Notes: generated by a model from the letters alone, not told the origin. Positions 31,230-40,366 are shown, numbered from the stretch's first letter. The stretch: DNA of 64,000 bases from Clostridiales bacterium UBA7285 (GCA_002472145.1 DKRJ01000012.1:62001-126000); one strand, 5' to 3'. Numbers and translations: made by a program.

Positions 31230-33191
31230 CTATGCTTTTTCCTCTTCCGCCTGATGCGCGGCGATGATCTTATCGGCGATCATCTTCGGGACTTCCTCGT
31301 ATTTCTCGAAGGTCATCACGAAGTGGCCTCTGCCCTGAGTCATCGAGCGAAGCGCGAGCGCGTAGTCGAACAGCTCCGCCTGAGGCGCCTCGGCGATGAG
31401 CGTCTGTCCGCCGCCGGCAGCAGGTTCCATTCCGAGGATCCTGCCTCTCCTCTTGTTCATGTCGCCCATTACGGCTCCGGTGTAATCGTCCGGAACGCTG
31501 ATCTCGAGGCGCATGATAGGTTCGAGGAGAACAGGGTTCGCCGCTGTGATGCCTTTTTTGAACGCGAGAGAAGCCGCGATCTTGAAGGAGACTTCGTTGG
31601 AGTCTACAGGGTGATACGATCCGTCGTGGAGCTCGGCCCTGATGCCCGTGCACTTGCAGCCCGCGAGAGGGCCTTTGTCCATGCACTCGAGGAGGCCTTT
31701 CTCGACGGCAGGCACGTAATTCTTAGGTACCGACCCTCCGAAGAGGTTCTCGACGAATTCGAACTCCTGCTGGCTCGGCGAGAATTTGATCCATACGTCG
31801 CCGTACTGTCCCGCGCCGCCCGTCTGTTTCTTATGCTTACCTTCGACGTCGGATTCGCCTTTGATCGTCTCGCGATAGGCGATCTTCTGAGGGATCTTAT
31901 TGATCGTGACGCCGAATCTGTCTTTCAGTTTGCTGCTGATGATGTCGAGCTGGATGTCGCCCTGGCCGCCGATCAGAGTCTGATGCGTCTCAGGATTTCT
32001 CTGGATGACGAACGACGGATCCTCTTCTCTAAGCCTCGAAAGTCCGGTCCCCATCTTTTCCTCGTCGTTCTTATCCGCGGCTTCGACCGCGATGAAATAC
32101 GTCGGGGAAGGAATGTCGAGAGCGTCGTATGTGACGGCGTTTGCCTTGTCGCAGAGAGTATCTCCCGACTGTGTGAACTGGAGTTTGGAGACGGCGACGA
32201 TATCGCCCGTGACTCCCTTTTCGAGTTCTATCTGCTCTTTTCCTCTTATCGTGATGAGTTTGCCGAGGCGTTCAGGCTTCTCGGCTCTTGTGTTATATAC
32301 GTCCGCTCCGGAAGCGAGAGTGCCCGTGATGACCTTCATCAGAGAGATCTTGCCGACGAACGGGTCTACGATCGTCTTGAATACGAAAGCGGAGAACGGA
32401 GCATCGGCCTCAGGCTCCACCTCGATCTCCATGTCGTTTGCGTTCAGTGCGTGATACGGCGCGTGCGAGAGCGGATCAGGAGAGTATTCTTTGATGAAAT
32501 CGAGTATCGCGTCGACTTTGCCGCTGATCGTGAAAGGTTCAGGGCATACCGGAACTATCGAACCCGATGCTATTCCCTTGCGGAGTCCCGTGCTGATCTC
32601 TTCTTTCGTAAACGGTTCGCCGTCGAAATATTTTTCCATCAGTTCGTCGTCCGATTCCGCGATCGCCTCGGTGAGTTCGTCGCTCAGTTCGTCTCCGAGA
32701 GGATAGTCGAGTCTTACGACCTTCTGTCCGAATTTAGTTCTCAGAGATTCCAGCGTGGCGTCAAAGTCGAACTCGTCCTTATCGCGGCGGCTGATGACGA
32801 ACATCCTCGGTGCGGATGCCTTTTCACACGCCTGCCACGCTGTCTCGGTCCCTACCTGGATCCCAGAGCCGGCATCTACCATGATGACGGCCGCGCCCGC
32901 GGCGCGCAGTGCGGCGTTGACTTCTCCGACAAAATCGAAGAAGCCCGGAGTATCTATGAAATTAAGCTTCGTCTCCTTCCATTCGACCGGCACGAGGGTC
33001 ATGTTGATGGAGTATCCCTTATCGATTTCCATCTTATCGTAGTCGGAGACAGTGTTTCCGTCGTCGACTCTGCCCTGTTTGCTTATCGCCCCCGTCTGGA
33101 AAAGCGCGGCCTCAAGGAACGTCGTTTTTCCGCATCCTCCGTGGCCGAGCAGCGCTACGTTTCTGATTGCTTCGCTATGATAGCTTTTCAT
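31230..33191 (-). CDS. Elongation factor G-like GTPase with a degenerate G4 motif
   Basis: 653 residues in EF-G domain order (G, II, III, IV, V), somewhat shorter than EF-G (about 690). It is a paralogue of the EF-G-like family rather than the main FusA, which normally sits with rpsL/rpsG and tuf. G1 is GHGGCGKT (16-23), the G2 region reads KGYSI (58-62) and G3 is DTPG (80-83). The guanine-specificity motif NKxD is replaced by SRRD at 134-137 (32781-32792), in an otherwise conserved context ending KDEFDF. Domain IV is present with QTGGAGQYGDVWIKF and CKCTGIRAELHDGSYH. It may have altered nucleotide specificity or depend on the ribosome for activity. Its role is unknown; ribosome rescue, recycling or stress translation are candidates. 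Confidence 0.88.
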   Translation of the reverse strand: MKSYHSEAIRNVALLGHGGCGKTTFLEAALFQTGAISKQGRVDDGNTVSDYDKMEIDKGYSINMTLVPVEWKETKLNFIDTPGFFDFVGEVNAALRAAGAAVIMVDAGSGIQVGTETAWQACEKASAPRMFVISRRDKDEFDFDATLESLRTKFGQKVVRLDYPLGDELSDELTEAIAESDDELMEKYFDGEPFTKEEISTGLRKGIASGSIVPVCPEPFTISGKVDAILDFIKEYSPDPLSHAPYHALNANDMEIEVEPEADAPFSAFVFKTIVDPFVGKISLMKVITGTLASGADVYNTRAEKPERLGKLITIRGKEQIELEKGVTGDIVAVSKLQFTQSGDTLCDKANAVTYDALDIPSPTYFIAVEAADKNDEEKMGTGLSRLREEDPSFVIQRNPETHQTLIGGQGDIQLDIISSKLKDRFGVTINKIPQKIAYRETIKGESDVEGKHKKQTGGAGQYGDVWIKFSPSQQEFEFVENLFGGSVPKNYVPAVEKGLLECMDKGPLAGCKCTGIRAELHDGSYHPVDSNEVSFKIAASLAFKKGITAANPVLLEPIMRLEISVPDDYTGAVMGDMNKRRGRILGMEPAAGGGQTLIAEAPQAELFDYALALRSMTQGRGHFVMTFEKYEEVPKMIADKIIAAHQAEEEKA

Positions 33192-33223
33192 AAGATACCT
33201 CCTGTTTTCTAATGAACATGGTC

Positions 33224-33252
33224 ATTATAGCAAACTCCATGCGCACATTCAA
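33224..33252 (-). promoter_or_regulatory. Sigma-A promoter of the EF-G-like gene
   Basis: TTGAAT (complement of 33247-33252) and perfect TATAAT (complement of 33224-33229) with a 17-bp spacer, 33 bases upstream of the start codon. A good site (AGGAGG) precedes the ATG. Confidence 0.8.
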
Positions 33253-33397
33253 TGATATTTTGCCCCCTGACAGGCTCCGGTCAGCCCTGCGGAACGCCTT
33301 TACCCGGCGCATCGTAAACATCTCCCGCGTCCCCATTTAAATTCCTTTAAATTTCTGACGCGCTGTGGTAGACTTCACTTGAAACGAGGTGCGTAAC

Positions 33398-34678
33398 ATG
33401 AGAGAGATTCGAAGGATCGGGCGCGACGAGATCGCTGAATATACCGAGATCTACGTCAACGCATACCCCGCTTTTAAGTCACTCGACGAGGAGTGCATAG
33501 AGCGATACACCGACAAGACGCTCGAAGAGATGGCTGAGGACGACGGCGTCGATTTCATCGGCCTGTACGAGGACGGCGAGCTCATCGCTCAGATGAAGGT
33601 CGTACACTTCCGCATGAATCTCTTCGGCAAAATGAAGAGTGCTTATGGTCTCATGGCTCTGGCCGTCCACCGGCTCCATAAGAAGCGCCACGCTGCGTCA
33701 GACCTGATCAGGGAATTCGAGCACATGGCTCTCGAGTCCGGTGCTCTCGTGTGCGTGCTTCTTCCTTTCAAGATCGGCTTCTACACCCACTTCGGCTACG
33801 GTCTGGGAACAAAGCTCGACGAGTACAGGTTCCCGACTGCCGGCCTTCCGAAATACGATCCCTCATCGTATCTGCGAAAACTCGACCTGCGTGTTTTGAC
33901 GAAAGAAGACAACGACATCATCACGGAATGCGACGACGAAGTCTGCAGGCGCAGCCACGGGATGATGGCAAAATTCAGTGAGGAGATCAGGATCGCCTCG
34001 CGCGACGAGTCATCGCGCAGGATCGGATGCTTTGATGCCGGCAGACTCGCCGGATACGTCAGATACACGATCGTCCCGGACAACGACACGAACTACACGC
34101 TCAACACCCTGATATGCGAGGAACTCGTCTACGAGGACGCGCAGGTGCTTCGCGCTCTGCTCGGGGCGATGCGCGACCAGTCGGATCTGGCTGCGACAGT
34201 CGTGATCCGAACGGGTGAAGAGGATTTCTATCACATACTAGGCGACCCCGCCGACACATCCGGGAACTACATCGACTTCGGCTTCCTTCAGACGAACGTC
34301 TCGGCACTCGGAACGATGTATAAGATACCTGATTTCGAGCGCTTTGTGGAGGCTACCTCGTACAGGCGCTTCCCGGTCGACACAATGACGGCCGAATTCA
34401 GATGCTCTGACGAGCGCGCCGGCTCCGAAAAGACGTTCACCGTTCATTTCGAAGGCGGGTTCTGGCGTCTGGCAAACGACGACGAGGCCGAATACCCTGA
34501 CGTCACGTGCGCAGCCTCCGTCGGCTCGCTTTCCTCCATATTCCTCGGTTCCGCGTCGCTTTCGGCGCTCGCGAGGCTGGGACAGGTGCGAGTCAAGGTT
34601 CGCGACGCGTCGGCTCTGCAAAGACTATCCGCGCTTCTTCGCGTGGATCGAAAGCCTTTTTCCAATAACGATTACTGA
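33398..34678 (+). CDS. Eis-like GNAT N-acetyltransferase
   Basis: 426 residues with the Eis/enhanced-intracellular-survival layout: an N-terminal GNAT domain (about 1-140, with YGLMALAVHRLHKKRHAASDLI holding the acetyl-CoA loop), a second degenerate GNAT-like domain, and a C-terminal sterol-carrier-like domain (about 300-426). Eis enzymes acetylate amines including aminoglycosides and lysines; the substrate here is unknown. The ATG at 33398 is preferred because GAGGTG lies at the right distance; a GTG three codons upstream is in frame. It starts a plus-strand group with the two genes that follow. Confidence 0.88.
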   Translation: MREIRRIGRDEIAEYTEIYVNAYPAFKSLDEECIERYTDKTLEEMAEDDGVDFIGLYEDGELIAQMKVVHFRMNLFGKMKSAYGLMALAVHRLHKKRHAASDLIREFEHMALESGALVCVLLPFKIGFYTHFGYGLGTKLDEYRFPTAGLPKYDPSSYLRKLDLRVLTKEDNDIITECDDEVCRRSHGMMAKFSEEIRIASRDESSRRIGCFDAGRLAGYVRYTIVPDNDTNYTLNTLICEELVYEDAQVLRALLGAMRDQSDLAATVVIRTGEEDFYHILGDPADTSGNYIDFGFLQTNVSALGTMYKIPDFERFVEATSYRRFPVDTMTAEFRCSDERAGSEKTFTVHFEGGFWRLANDDEAEYPDVTCAASVGSLSSIFLGSASLSALARLGQVRVKVRDASALQRLSALLRVDRKPFSNNDY

Positions 34679-34696
34679 TTTATTACGGAGGGAAAA

Positions 34697-35422
34697 ATGG
34701 AAAAACCACTTATCGGCGTAACGCCTCTCTACGACTACAACCTGAAAAGCTGGTGGATAATCCCAGGATACCTTCAGGGAATAGAGGAGGCAGGCGGGCT
34801 GGCGGTGATGATGCCGTTCTCTGACAGCGAAGAAAACACCGCAGAACTCGTTTCTCGCCTCGACGGCGTTCTGTTGACAGGAGGCCCGGACGTGGATCCG
34901 GCTCTATACGGAGAGGACTGCATCATGCAGCTGGGACTTCTCGCGCCGAAGCGCGACGTAAACGAGCGGCTGATCTTCAACGCTGCGCTCGAGCAGAACA
35001 AAGCTATGCTCGGCATCTGCCGCGGCATGCAGTTCATCAACGTCATGTTCGGCGGATCCCTGTATCAGGACCTCGACAGGCAATTCGGGCCTGAGATCCC
35101 TCACGATCAGACAGAGAAAAATTACGTCCCAAGCCACAGCGTCAGCGTGATACCGGGGACTCCGCTTTCCGACTGGTTCGCGGGTAGGGACAGCCTCCGG
35201 GTCAATTCCTTCCATCATCAGGCGATAAAGGAACTCGGCGACGGGCTCGCGCCTATGGCGACGGCTGACCCGGACGGTTTCACGGAGGCGTTCTACGCTC
35301 CGGACGAAAAATTCTGCGCAGCGACCCAATGGCATCCCGAACTTTTGATTGCGTCAAAAGATCCGGAAGTCCACGACAGCGCGCTCAGAGTCTTCAAGGC
35401 GTTCGTAGACGCATGCAGATGA
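34697..35422 (+). CDS. Gamma-glutamyl-gamma-aminobutyrate hydrolase family protein (class I amidotransferase-like, C26)
   Basis: 241 residues. It hydrolyses gamma-glutamyl bonds in the cytoplasm, as PuuD does for gamma-Glu-GABA in putrescine breakdown. The nucleophile elbow GICRGMQFIN places the catalytic Cys near residue 97, and the His/Glu pair lies in TQWHPE near residue 216. The oxyanion strand LTGGPDVDP is present. It begins 18 bp after the GNAT gene with GGAGGG upstream and lies 41 bp before alr. No other putrescine-pathway gene is adjacent, so the substrate is left open. Confidence 0.92.
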   Translation: MEKPLIGVTPLYDYNLKSWWIIPGYLQGIEEAGGLAVMMPFSDSEENTAELVSRLDGVLLTGGPDVDPALYGEDCIMQLGLLAPKRDVNERLIFNAALEQNKAMLGICRGMQFINVMFGGSLYQDLDRQFGPEIPHDQTEKNYVPSHSVSVIPGTPLSDWFAGRDSLRVNSFHHQAIKELGDGLAPMATADPDGFTEAFYAPDEKFCAATQWHPELLIASKDPEVHDSALRVFKAFVDACR

Positions 35423-35463
35423 TCGGGGAACGTTGATAACGCGCTGATAAAAGGGGCAATCGA

Positions 35464-36627
35464 ATGGGGAATGAGAAACGGGATCTCAGAACAAAATACA
35501 CCGGGCGCAGGCTCCGCCCGCTGACGATCAAAGTCGACCTCGGCGAGCTTGCGCACAATATGCGCACGATACGCGCGCTGGTCGGCGAAGGCACTGCCGT
35601 TTCGCCGGTCATAAAAGCAAACGCGTACGGCCTGGGAGCGGTTGACGTCGCTCCCGTTTTTATGGAAAACGGCGCCAGATACCTGGCGGTCGCGACCCTG
35701 ACGGAGGCTCTCGATCTCAGAGAAGCATACCCGGACTATCCGATCTTTATTCTGGGCTATACGCCGTCTGATCTTTCTGACATCGTCGTAGAAAACAGGT
35801 TCACCCAGTGCGTCATCGACTACCCGCAGGCCGAGGCCCTTTCGGCTGTAGCGGCGAAGCGCGGAGTCAGAGCGTGCGTCCATCTGGCTGTCGATACGGG
35901 GCTCGTCCGCCTCGGTATGACAGACCCTGAGGAAGCGAAGCGGATCACCGCGCTCCCGGGGATATTCGCCGAAGGGATATTCTCGCACCTGAGCCTCGCG
36001 TCCGAGGAAGCGGACAACGAGCAGCTCGCGAGGTTCCTTTCGTTTGCCTCGGAAATCGAAAAGACTGGTTTCAGATTCAGATACAAGCACATCGCCGATT
36101 CCGTCGCCACGGTCGACAAGCCTTCTTTCAGGCTCGACATGGTGAGGCCGGGATCGATCTGCTACGGGCTCCACAGTTGGGAGAGCGGCGCCGTTCTCGA
36201 CGTGCACGAAGCGATACGCGTAGAGTCTGAGGTGACGCAGGTGCATAGCGTCGGCCCCGGCACAAGGGTCAGCTACGGTGATCACTGGCGTTCGGCTACG
36301 GACAGGACTTCTCTGATCGCGACTATACCGTTCGGTTACGCCGACGGCTATCCGCGCAGGCTATGGAGATCCGGATACGTGACGATAAAGGGCGTCAGAT
36401 GCCCGTTTGCAGGGATAATAGGAATGGATCAGTGCATGGTAGACGCGACGGCCGTCCCGGATGTCAGGCAGGGCGACAGAGTCGTAGTCTACGGCCGCGG
36501 CGGCGGAGACGGAATGACTCTCCAGGAAGCCGCGGACATCTGCGATACGTACAAAAACGACATAATCGCGAGGCTCATGGCAAGGCCGCCCCGCGAATAC
36601 GTCAATATCAGAACCAGCCGAGTTTAA
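35464..36627 (+). CDS. alr: Alanine racemase
   Basis: It makes D-alanine for peptidoglycan. 387 residues: a PLP-binding TIM barrel with the Schiff-base lysine at residue 51 (VIKANAYGLG), and a C-terminal beta domain with the catalytic Tyr in RVSYGDHW. The segment GYADGYPRR and the end of the barrel (RPGSICYGLHSW) are conserved. The first ~20 residues are an extra basic leader. The 3' end overlaps the first copy of a 24-bp tandem duplication, so its last codons are repeated beyond its stop. The convergent transporter ends five bp away. Confidence 0.95.
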   Translation: MGNEKRDLRTKYTGRRLRPLTIKVDLGELAHNMRTIRALVGEGTAVSPVIKANAYGLGAVDVAPVFMENGARYLAVATLTEALDLREAYPDYPIFILGYTPSDLSDIVVENRFTQCVIDYPQAEALSAVAAKRGVRACVHLAVDTGLVRLGMTDPEEAKRITALPGIFAEGIFSHLSLASEEADNEQLARFLSFASEIEKTGFRFRYKHIADSVATVDKPSFRLDMVRPGSICYGLHSWESGAVLDVHEAIRVESEVTQVHSVGPGTRVSYGDHWRSATDRTSLIATIPFGYADGYPRRLWRSGYVTIKGVRCPFAGIIGMDQCMVDATAVPDVRQGDRVVVYGRGGGDGMTLQEAADICDTYKNDIIARLMARPPREYVNIRTSRV

Positions 36628-36654
36628 AGAATCAGAACCAGCCGAGTTTAAAGA
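36607..36654. repeat. Perfect 24-bp tandem duplication at the convergent ends of alr and the transporter gene
   Basis: Copies at 36607-36630 and 36631-36654 are identical. The first contains the last alr codons and its TAA; the second contains the last transporter codons and, on the minus strand, its TGA region. Each copy encodes alr-type IRTSRV on one strand and the transporter's KLGWF on the other. Confidence 0.95.
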
Positions 36655-38047
36655 AGATGTCAATCTGCCCCAGCAGTACGAGCACCATCATCGGCGGCAC
36701 TATGAACTTCAGGCATAAGTAGAAGTATTTCTTCATCCTGAACGCGCGCGTTTTTCCTTCTCCAGCGTACGTGATCTCATCGTCGAGCCATCCCGGCATG
36801 ATCCATCCGAATATCAGCGACGTCATAAGGGCTGCGGTCGGCATCAGCAGGCCCTCCGAGAAGAGGTCGAACAGATCGAGCAGAGAACCCTGCCCGAGAA
36901 GATGCGGCAGATTGCTCGCTCCCAGACAGTCTACCGAAATGAGCACTCCCTCCGCGGCGGTGATCAGCGCCACGATCAGAGTGTTTTTTTTGCGGTCCAT
37001 CTGTCTTCCTTTGGCGATGTCCCTGTCGAGCAGCGCGGAGCCCGCGGCCTCCATCAGTGAAATGGACGGGTCGATCGCCGCTATGAACACGAGCAGATAG
37101 AAAACGCATCCGAAGATCGGTCCTATCGCTCCCATCCTCTTGAAAACGGTCTGAAGCGTGACGAAAAGCAGCCCCGGTCCCTGCGCGGGATCGAGTCCTT
37201 CCGCAAAGACAGCAGGCATTATGGCCATCGCAGCGAACAGAGCCGCGACCGTGTCAGCGATCGGAATGATGACGGAACTCTTCTGGATATCGTCCTCGCG
37301 CCTCATATACGAACCGTACGTGATCATTATCCCCATGCCCAGCGACATCGAGAAGAACATCTGGCCGCCGGCGCGCGCCAGGAGTTTGATCCATCCCGCG
37401 CCTCTGAACAGCGTGAAATCGGGTTTGAAAATGAACTCCACACCGGCTCCCGCTCCGGGAAGCGTCACGCTCCTGATGATGATTATTATCAGCATGACAA
37501 AGAGAAGCGGAGTCGCTATCGAAGTGAATTTTTCAATGCCCTTTGAAACTCCCGCGCAGACTATGAGCGACGCGAGCGCGATGAAGATCAGAGTGAAAAC
37601 GACAGCCTGTGATCTGTCCGTATAGAAATTCGTGAAGAAAGTTTCGCTGTCCGCCCCGTCCGTTCCCCACGACGCGCCGAAGAGGTCGCCGACGTTCGCA
37701 GTGAGATATTTGAGGCAGTACCCGCCGAGCATGCTGTAAAATCCGAGTATCAGGATCGGAGAGATCCACGAGATGACACCGACCCATTTATATCGGTGCC
37801 CGAGAGACTCATAGGCCTCGATCACGCCCTTTCCCGTCTTGCGCCCGAGCGTCAGCTCGCAGAGCATCACGATCATCCCGACGACAAAGACGAGGGCAAG
37901 ATATACGATCAGGAAAGCGAAGCCCCCGCTCTTTCCCATTTTGTACGGAAAAGCCCAGAGGTTGCCCAGGCCGACCGCCGAGCCTATCGACGCCATCAAA
38001 AAACCGAACTGCGATTTCCACTGTCCCTTTTGGTTCTGCTGTTCCAT
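36632..38047 (-). CDS. Sodium-dependent amino acid transporter, NSS/SNF family
   Basis: 471 residues with about eleven transmembrane helices, comparable to bacterial NSS proteins such as MhsT and TnaT. The helix 1 signature GSAVGLGNLWAFPYKMGKSGG lies near residues 17-37; its unwound region binds Na+ and substrate. The helix 6 segment FFSMSLGMGIMITYGSY is conserved. It couples sodium influx to uptake of a hydrophobic amino acid (substrate not resolved). It has its own promoter with a nearby dyad. Sodium coupling fits an organism whose Rnf complex may pump Na+ or H+. Confidence 0.92.
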   Translation of the reverse strand: MEQQNQKGQWKSQFGFLMASIGSAVGLGNLWAFPYKMGKSGGFAFLIVYLALVFVVGMIVMLCELTLGRKTGKGVIEAYESLGHRYKWVGVISWISPILILGFYSMLGGYCLKYLTANVGDLFGASWGTDGADSETFFTNFYTDRSQAVVFTLIFIALASLIVCAGVSKGIEKFTSIATPLLFVMLIIIIIRSVTLPGAGAGVEFIFKPDFTLFRGAGWIKLLARAGGQMFFSMSLGMGIMITYGSYMRREDDIQKSSVIIPIADTVAALFAAMAIMPAVFAEGLDPAQGPGLLFVTLQTVFKRMGAIGPIFGCVFYLLVFIAAIDPSISLMEAAGSALLDRDIAKGRQMDRKKNTLIVALITAAEGVLISVDCLGASNLPHLLGQGSLLDLFDLFSEGLLMPTAALMTSLIFGWIMPGWLDDEITYAGEGKTRAFRMKKYFYLCLKFIVPPMMVLVLLGQIDIFFKLGWF

Positions 38048-38088
38048 CGGCGTGTCCTCTCACATGCGGACAATATTTTCTTGGTTAA

Positions 38089-38138
38089 ACAATACAATGA
38101 TTCCGCAGTACAGTCAACGAAAATAGTTGTAAAACAAC
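38089..38138 (-). promoter_or_regulatory. Promoter of the NSS transporter with an upstream dyad
   Basis: TTGACT (complement of 38112-38117) and TATTGT (complement of 38089-38094) are spaced by 17 bp, 42 bases before the start codon. Just upstream GTTGT and ACAAC (38126-38130, 38134-38138) form an inverted repeat with a 3-bp spacer, a candidate regulator site. Confidence 0.6.
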
Positions 38139-38185
38139 AAATTCGTTGCATCCGCCAAATCATTCGCCGTGTTTTATTGCAGCAA

Positions 38186-38216
38186 AACAAAAAACCGCCG
38201 GTCATGGCGCCGGCGG
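38186..38216 (-). terminator. Terminator of the prfA-sua5-rpiB-upp-tyrS unit
   Basis: A 7-bp GC stem (38195-38201 with 38210-38216, 8-nt loop) is followed on the minus strand by GGTTTTTTGTTTTG. It begins about 25 bp after the tyrS stop codon. Confidence 0.8.
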
Positions 38217-38242
38217 CTTGTGAAGCCAGGTGGATGTCGTCC

Positions 38243-39577
38243 TTATTTCAGCACGACTTTTATGAACTTCTTTTTGCCCTTCTGGATGATGAGAGAGCCT
38301 CCCTCGAAGTCGGTCGGCGTCAGGACACGTTTAGGGTCTGCGACCTTCTCGCCGTTTAGCGTGAGCCCGCCCTGTTTGATCGTCTGGAAACCCTCGCTGT
38401 TGCTCTTTACGAGTCCCAGTTCTCTGATCAGCGTGACAAGGCCTTTGCCCTCGCCTTCGAAGTCCGAAGCCGGGACCTCGGCGGTAGGTATGTTCGCCGA
38501 AGACGCGTCGCCGCCGAAAGCGGAGTGCGACGCTTCCATCGCTGCTTTTGCCGCTTCCTCGCCGTGCACGAGTTTTGTCACCTCGTACGCCAGGACCTCT
38601 TTTGCGTGGTTGATCTCCTCGCCCTCCAGCGACGAAAGCCTGTTTACCTCGTCCATAGGAAGGAACGTGAGCATGCGCAGGCACTTGTTTACGTCTTTGT
38701 CGCCTACGTTTCTCCAGTACTGGAAGAACTCGTACGGTGAGCAGCGGTCGGCGTCGAGCCAGAGAGCTCCCTTTGCCGTCTTGCCCATTTTCTTGCCTTC
38801 GCTCGTGGTGAGCAGCGAGAAAGTCATGCCGTAGACGTCCTTGCCCGCCTTTTTCTTTGTCAGATTGACGCCGCCGATGATGTTCGACCACTGATCGTCG
38901 CCGCCGAACTGCATCTTTACGTCGAAGTCGCGCGCCATTACGTAGAAATCGTAGCTCTGCATCAGCATATAACTGAATTCGAAGAACGTGAGGCCGCCCT
39001 CGCGAGCCATGCGCTGCTTGAACGCCTCGGAGCGGAGCATCGTGTTGACGTTGAACTGGGATCCGATCTCGCGGACGAATTCGGCAAAATTCAACGGGCG
39101 CAGCCATAGCGCGTTGTTCACGGCGATCGCTTTGCCCGGCTCAGGCTCCCTGTTCTCGTGCCCCGGGACGTAGACGCCTTCGTTCCCCTCGTATTTCCAG
39201 CCGTCGTCGAAATCGAGGAACCTGTCGAACAGCTTCTTGAACTGCTCGCAGTTGTGGTCGATCGTCTCGACGTCCATCACCTTGCGCATGTCCGTCCTGC
39301 CGGAAGGGTCGCCGACCATGCCGGTGCCGCCGCCGAGGACGACTACTGGGGTGTGGCCGAATTTCTGCATATACATCATTATGATTATCTGCATGAAATG
39401 GCCGACGTGAAGGCAGTCCGCCGTAGGGTCGAAGCCTATGTAGAATTTGATCTTTTCGTTCTGAAGCAGTTTCTTGACCGCTTCCTCGTCAGTGACCTGC
39501 TCTATGAGTCCCCTCTCCTTGAGCACGTCGTACGCGTTGTCGTATTTGCTTACGTTGTCGGGAATAAAATTTTTCAT
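38243..39577 (-). CDS. tyrS: Tyrosyl-tRNA synthetase
   Basis: It charges tRNA-Tyr. The start at 39577 (MKNFIPDN) has AGGGG eight bases upstream and gives 444 residues. Class I core: the HIGH-type motif reads HVGH (near residue 52) and the KMSKS-type motif reads KMGKT (near 243). The C-terminal S4-like RNA-binding domain starts around residue 375 (LGLVKSNSEGFQTIKQGGLTLNGEKV). There is no T-box upstream; it follows upp by 35 bp. Confidence 0.97.
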   Translation of the reverse strand: MKNFIPDNVSKYDNAYDVLKERGLIEQVTDEEAVKKLLQNEKIKFYIGFDPTADCLHVGHFMQIIIMMYMQKFGHTPVVVLGGGTGMVGDPSGRTDMRKVMDVETIDHNCEQFKKLFDRFLDFDDGWKYEGNEGVYVPGHENREPEPGKAIAVNNALWLRPLNFAEFVREIGSQFNVNTMLRSEAFKQRMAREGGLTFFEFSYMLMQSYDFYVMARDFDVKMQFGGDDQWSNIIGGVNLTKKKAGKDVYGMTFSLLTTSEGKKMGKTAKGALWLDADRCSPYEFFQYWRNVGDKDVNKCLRMLTFLPMDEVNRLSSLEGEEINHAKEVLAYEVTKLVHGEEAAKAAMEASHSAFGGDASSANIPTAEVPASDFEGEGKGLVTLIRELGLVKSNSEGFQTIKQGGLTLNGEKVADPKRVLTPTDFEGGSLIIQKGKKKFIKVVLK

Positions 39578-39612
39578 CTTCTGCCCCTTTTGATTCTTGC
39601 TGATTTCACGGA

Positions 39613-40335
39613 TCATTTCGTTCCGTAGAGTCTGTCGCCCGCGTCGCCGAGCCCCGGCACGATGTACGCGTTCTCGTTGAGATGGTCATCCTTTGCGGCG
39701 ATGAAGATCTTTACGTCAGGATGCGCCTCGTGCAGGAGTTTGATCCCCTCCGGCGCGGCGATCAGGCACATGAACGTGATATCCCTGCCGCCCCTTCTTT
39801 TGATGAAGTCTATAGCGGCTACCGACGATCCTCCCGTGGCGAGCATCGGGTCGAGCACGAAAATGCGGCGCTTCTCGATGTCCTTAGGGAGCTTGCAGTA
39901 ATATTCGACAGGGTCGTGCGATTCCGGATCGCGATACAGCCCGATGTGGCCTACCTTAGCGTTAGGCACGAGTTCGAGCATCCCGTCGACAAAACCCAGA
40001 CCCGCGCGCAGTATCGGAACTATGGCGATGTCCTCGCCGTCGAGCATGTTGACGGTGGTCTTGCAGATAGGCGTCTCTATCTCGACCTGCTTCAGCGGAA
40101 GATCACGCGTGGCTTCGAATCCCATCAGCAGCGCGACTTCCTTTGCCAGCTGCCTGAAATCCTTCACGCTCGTCTCCTTCATCCTCATGAGCGAGACCTT
40201 ATGCTGGATGAGCGGATGGTCGAAAATATACACGTTTTCCATATTGTCGACGCTGTCGCCGATGTCGGCCATAAGGTCGGATCTCTCGTTTTCTCCCGAT
40301 GCCGCCTTTACTTCATACTTTGCGGGTTCTTCCAT
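39613..40335 (-). CDS. upp: Uracil phosphoribosyltransferase with an N-terminal extension
   Basis: It makes UMP from uracil and PRPP. 240 residues, of which the last 209 match the standard enzyme: DHPLIQHK near the domain start, PRPP loop VLDPMLATGGSS and the uracil-binding stretch NAYIVPGLGDAGDRLYGTK at the end. The first 31 residues, acidic and without similarity, appear to be translated because AGAGGAG sits seven bases before the ATG at 40335. No site precedes the internal Met at 40242 where usual Upp proteins would begin. Confidence 0.95.
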   Translation of the reverse strand: MEEPAKYEVKAASGENERSDLMADIGDSVDNMENVYIFDHPLIQHKVSLMRMKETSVKDFRQLAKEVALLMGFEATRDLPLKQVEIETPICKTTVNMLDGEDIAIVPILRAGLGFVDGMLELVPNAKVGHIGLYRDPESHDPVEYYCKLPKDIEKRRIFVLDPMLATGGSSVAAIDFIKRRGGRDITFMCLIAAPEGIKLLHEAHPDVKIFIAAKDDHLNENAYIVPGLGDAGDRLYGTK

Positions 40336-40366
40336 TGTTGTCTCCTCTCTGTAATTCGATGATCTG

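Noticed and set aside
31182..33212. 676-codon plus-strand open frame opposite the EF-G-like gene
   Set aside because: It is an antisense shadow with arginine-rich composition and no ribosome-binding site.
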